DNA from: JADJTT01 sp049306275
GTDB lineage: Bacteria; Bacteroidota; Bacteroidia; Chitinophagales; Saprospiraceae
Reading direction: 5' to 3'
Assembly (NCBI GenBank): GCA_049306275.1
Contig: JBAQQB010000134.1
Span: 1-64,000, forward strand
DNA: 64,000 bases
Both the position numbers and the translations under genes were made by a program. Shown here one piece after another: positions 61,234 through 64,000 of this stretch. Below the pieces are notes generated by a model. It worked only from the letters and a program-made list of their open reading frames with translations, had not been told where the DNA came from and made no database searches. How positions within the stretch are numbered: the stretch's first letter is position 1; the number at the start of each line of letters is the position of its first letter.

Positions 61234-64000
61234 ATGAAAGCGATTCTATTCTCTATCATATTGGCAGGCATAGCTCTGCTACCCGTTCCGCTAGGGGCGC
61301 AGATGGCATGCCCTTGCCAGCCCGTTCTCTACCTCACACCCGATCCGGCCGACTTATGCTGTTATTTGCTCAATATCGATTTCACCGGCGCCGGAGGCTG
61401 CGCACCTGTCACTAACTTCAACCAGATCACCGTTAATACGAATGTTGGAAACGGTACGGGCATGATTTCGGGGGCTACGGCAATCGCACCCTCCTTTTCC
61501 GCTACCCTGAACAGCTCAACGCTGGTCACCTTTAGCACTGCACCTGGTTTCATACTTTCTACCCCGACGAACTACGTGATTGGACAAGTCTGCTTTTCCA
61601 ATGCTTCTCCCGCCTTTTTTCCCGCTCAAATGGTCATTTCAAACGGCCCCATGGACAACTGCGCTGTCACGCACAACCAGGACGACTTGACCACTATATG
61701 CACGCCGCCTAATCCATGCGACAGCATCTTTGTGGTCGACACTGCCATCTGTACTACCGACCCCAACCTTCTGATGCCGCTGTACGGTTGTGCCAACATA
61801 CCTTGTGTCACACAGGTAAAGTGGTGGATCCAGAGCCCTTGCGGTACCGGCCCCTGGGTACTTTATCAGGTAAAGCCGGATTGCTCAGACCTGCTGCTCT
61901 TCCCCACCCAGTTTTCGAGCGATATTTGTGTGTATGCAGAGGTTATCACCGACGGAACCTGTAATTGCCCAACGCTGATCACAACCAATACAGCGACCGT
62001 GCTGCTTTGCGACCCCGTAGGGTGTTCGATTCAAAACCCTAACCCTGTGGAATATTGCGACTGTGGAAATCCTGCGCCGATTACCGCCCAATTATCCGGA
62101 AGCACGCCTTCCTGCCCCTCCACGGTGACCTGGTACGACGATCAGGGAATTGTCGTAGGCACCACTCCGGCTTACGATCCTCCGAACCTCTGTTTTCAAG
62201 GGTTGCCTGATGATTGCTATCAGGATTACACTTTTAAAGCCGTAATAGACAGCCCATGCGGCAAAGACTCTTGTTTGGCTGTCTTCCGCATTTACAATAA
62301 AGACGCGCCCAAGGGCAAATTGGAGATGGACCCCGTGGAGGCTCAGCCTTTCTGCCCGGGCGAAGACGCCACACTCAAATTTACACCAGGTTGCGCAGGC
62401 GATCCTAAAATGTGGGATTGGTACATGCGGCCCTGCATTGGCGGAAGCCCCACTCATTTGACTGAGGCAGGGACAATGAACCCCCTGTACCTGACCAATA
62501 GGCTCTACAATTCGGTTTATTTCTACGTACAAACCCAAAACGGGGTTTGTCCTGTCGATACCTCCCAATTGCTCATTGAGGTGAAGGAGCCTTTGTCTAT
62601 CCTCTCATTTTCAGCTTTAGCCGATCCATGTGTCGAACAACAGGTTAATCTTAACCTTAATTTTAAGCCATGCACCGTTCAGGGCTGTGGTACCGGTTGC
62701 AGTTGCACCCATACTGTCGAATGGTACAAGGATGGCTTTGTGATCGGTACGAGCGCCGGCGTTTTGCCGCCAGCTAGTTTCACGTTTACCGGCCCGGGCT
62801 CCCTGGTAGGAAATTATTACGCGGTACTCAAGGATGATTGCTGCCCGGGCGACTCTGCAGTCTCTGTCCTGGTGAAAATCGATCCTGTATGTGTGCCGGT
62901 TGTCAATGGCCCCTGCTTGATGTGCAACGGCATGCCGGTGACCCTGGAAGGGGAGATGGTCTTGCCCCCGCGATTTCCCTGTCCGACGATCAGTGCATGC
63001 AACTTTACCTGGTATGAGCTGATTGGCTCCCTGGAGGTGAACCTGAACAACCCTACCCAGTTGCTTCTGGTGACGCATCCAGGGACGTACATTTTTGAAT
63101 CAAACTGCAACGGGTGCATCAAGAGAGATACTTTCAGCCTGCCAGGTTGTACCAATAACTGCAACTGTGGGAATCTTCAATGGGCACATTTCTGGCATGG
63201 CACCACTTTTACGACTTCCATCGACAGCAATTTTGTGGTGACGGCGCCCTGTCCCAAAGCGGGCATGGATATCCTGATACACGGCGACCTGCCGTGCGTG
63301 CAAACGGCTTGTAACACCAATGTGGTCGACTGGGAGCTGACGCGTCCTGCGCCGCTGCCGCCTGTACTTGGCACATCGCCTGTCTGGATATACCCCCATT
63401 TTGACGCAGTACTTCCCTGGGCAGATTGCGTGCAGCCCGGGTTGTACACCCTCAAGGTGACCAGGTACTGTGGGCAGGTTCCCTGTAACTACATATTCCG
63501 GTTTGAAATACCCAACTGCGGCTGCCTTTGCGACGATTTGGCCGCTGATGTTGGCGCCGGTTTTGGTACTTCGTCCAGTATTGTGAACTGCATTCGCACC
63601 TTCAAGCCTTACGCGCTCGATGCCTGCGATGTGGTGACCTGGACCATCGACGGCAACCAGGCCCCGGGCTCATCGACCGGCAATAACGGGTTCGGCTATA
63701 ATTTTTCAACGCTGGGAAGCGGTACTTATACCGTTTGCATGACTGTGACCCGCACCCCGATTACTGGTCCGCCCTGCACCGCCACCAAATGCCAGACCGT
63801 CGTGGTCAATTGCGTGGGCATTTCTCCGCGGCTTTGCCTCGATGGAAATGCCGCTAAAAACGGCGACTTCACAGAAGGTCTGACCAAAGGACACCTGGGC
63901 AATGGATTGGGAGCGGTGGCAGACTGGCAGGCTCTTCCGGAAGTGACGGATGGATTGGTTTTTGTGGAAGACAGCGCCGGAGGATACGACCAGGGTTACC
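61234..64000 (+). CDS. giant Cys-rich secreted surface protein (truncated by window end)
   Basis: The frame is open from the ATG at 61234 to the end of the window (over 920 codons), so the C-terminus is missing. A signal peptide (MKAILFSIILAGIALL, cleaved near LGAQM) is followed by a CPCQPVLYLTPDPADLCC start and many Cys-rich Ig-like modules (YCDCGNPAPITAQLSG; NCNCGNLQWAHFW; NCGCLCDDLAADVG). The last visible part, LCLDGNAAKNGDFTEGLTKG, looks like the start of a jelly-roll carbohydrate-binding domain. A T9SS domain may lie beyond the window. It starts 12 bp after the LamG protein gene and shares its style. Confidence 0.85.
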   Translation, partial: MKAILFSIILAGIALLPVPLGAQMACPCQPVLYLTPDPADLCCYLLNIDFTGAGGCAPVTNFNQITVNTNVGNGTGMISGATAIAPSFSATLNSSTLVTFSTAPGFILSTPTNYVIGQVCFSNASPAFFPAQMVISNGPMDNCAVTHNQDDLTTICTPPNPCDSIFVVDTAICTTDPNLLMPLYGCANIPCVTQVKWWIQSPCGTGPWVLYQVKPDCSDLLLFPTQFSSDICVYAEVITDGTCNCPTLITTNTATVLLCDPVGCSIQNPNPVEYCDCGNPAPITAQLSGSTPSCPSTVTWYDDQGIVVGTTPAYDPPNLCFQGLPDDCYQDYTFKAVIDSPCGKDSCLAVFRIYNKDAPKGKLEMDPVEAQPFCPGEDATLKFTPGCAGDPKMWDWYMRPCIGGSPTHLTEAGTMNPLYLTNRLYNSVYFYVQTQNGVCPVDTSQLLIEVKEPLSILSFSALADPCVEQQVNLNLNFKPCTVQGCGTGCSCTHTVEWYKDGFVIGTSAGVLPPASFTFTGPGSLVGNYYAVLKDDCCPGDSAVSVLVKIDPVCVPVVNGPCLMCNGMPVTLEGEMVLPPRFPCPTISACNFTWYELIGSLEVNLNNPTQLLLVTHPGTYIFESNCNGCIKRDTFSLPGCTNNCNCGNLQWAHFWHGTTFTTSIDSNFVVTAPCPKAGMDILIHGDLPCVQTACNTNVVDWELTRPAPLPPVLGTSPVWIYPHFDAVLPWADCVQPGLYTLKVTRYCGQVPCNYIFRFEIPNCGCLCDDLAADVGAGFGTSSSIVNCIRTFKPYALDACDVVTWTIDGNQAPGSSTGNNGFGYNFSTLGSGTYTVCMTVTRTPITGPPCTATKCQTVVVNCVGISPRLCLDGNAAKNGDFTEGLTKGHLGNGLGAVADWQALPEVTDGLVFVEDSAGGYDQGY

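Overview
The window reads as chromosome of a Bacteroidota bacterium, most likely from the Saprospiria (Haliscomenobacter/Lewinella-like). The pointers are C-terminal type IX secretion (T9SS) sorting domains (3875-7096, 12109-19209), PKD-rich giant surface proteins, an UpxY/NusG-like antiterminator, LytTR and HisKA_3/LuxR two-component genes with LamG sensors, and several promoter -7 boxes matching the Bacteroidota TAnnTTTG form. Everything here is accessory. I see no tRNA, rRNA, CRISPR array or core housekeeping gene.

Layout. (1) 0.1-3.7 kb: a trio made of a 4-TM membrane protein (-), a 129-aa protein (+) and an exported WG-repeat protein (+). (2) 3.9-19.2 kb: an Asp-box/NHL T9SS cargo protein, a LuxR-type response regulator divergent from two tandem LamG histidine kinases (the first with a degenerate ATP-binding domain), a lipoprotein, and a 2366-aa beta-helix/PKD/T9SS protein. 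(3) 19.3-26.1 kb: an AT-richer 1176-aa unknown protein behind a perfect hairpin, a membrane NACHT NTPase, a stand-alone LytTR regulator with a 9-bp paired operator, and an UpxY-like antiterminator. (4) 26.3-29.0 kb: a strongly AT-rich island with an unknown 546-aa protein and an M64-like protein that has lost its HExxH motif. (5) 29.1-42.8 kb: four very large, tightly packed cytoplasmic-looking genes (a DUF6603-like protein, then 925, 1895 and 591 aa). (6) 42.8-50.6 kb: on the same strand and nearly contiguous, an EAD11-type protein, an nSTAND1 NTPase with one TM, an exported protein of about 34 leucine-rich repeats with TPR-like ends, and a second EAD11-like protein. (7) 50.6-54.5 kb: a second, permuted copy of the trio. 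(8) 54.6-64.0 kb: an Rpn-family PD-(D/E)XK nuclease, a secreted protein, a beta-barrel-like protein, a lipoprotein, a LamG surface protein, and a cysteine-rich surface protein that runs off the window.

The best candidate for an undescribed system is 19.3-50.6 kb, especially 26.3-50.6 kb. It looks like one long co-directional unit behind a dedicated antiterminator, in which a set of giant unknown proteins is followed directly by an EAD11/nSTAND1/LRR signalling module of the kind known from bacterial conflict systems. The unit is bracketed by direct repeats of a 2-kb WG gene. My working model (inference) is a large cytoplasmic assembly monitored by a membrane STAND NTPase. Its function cannot be read from the sequence.
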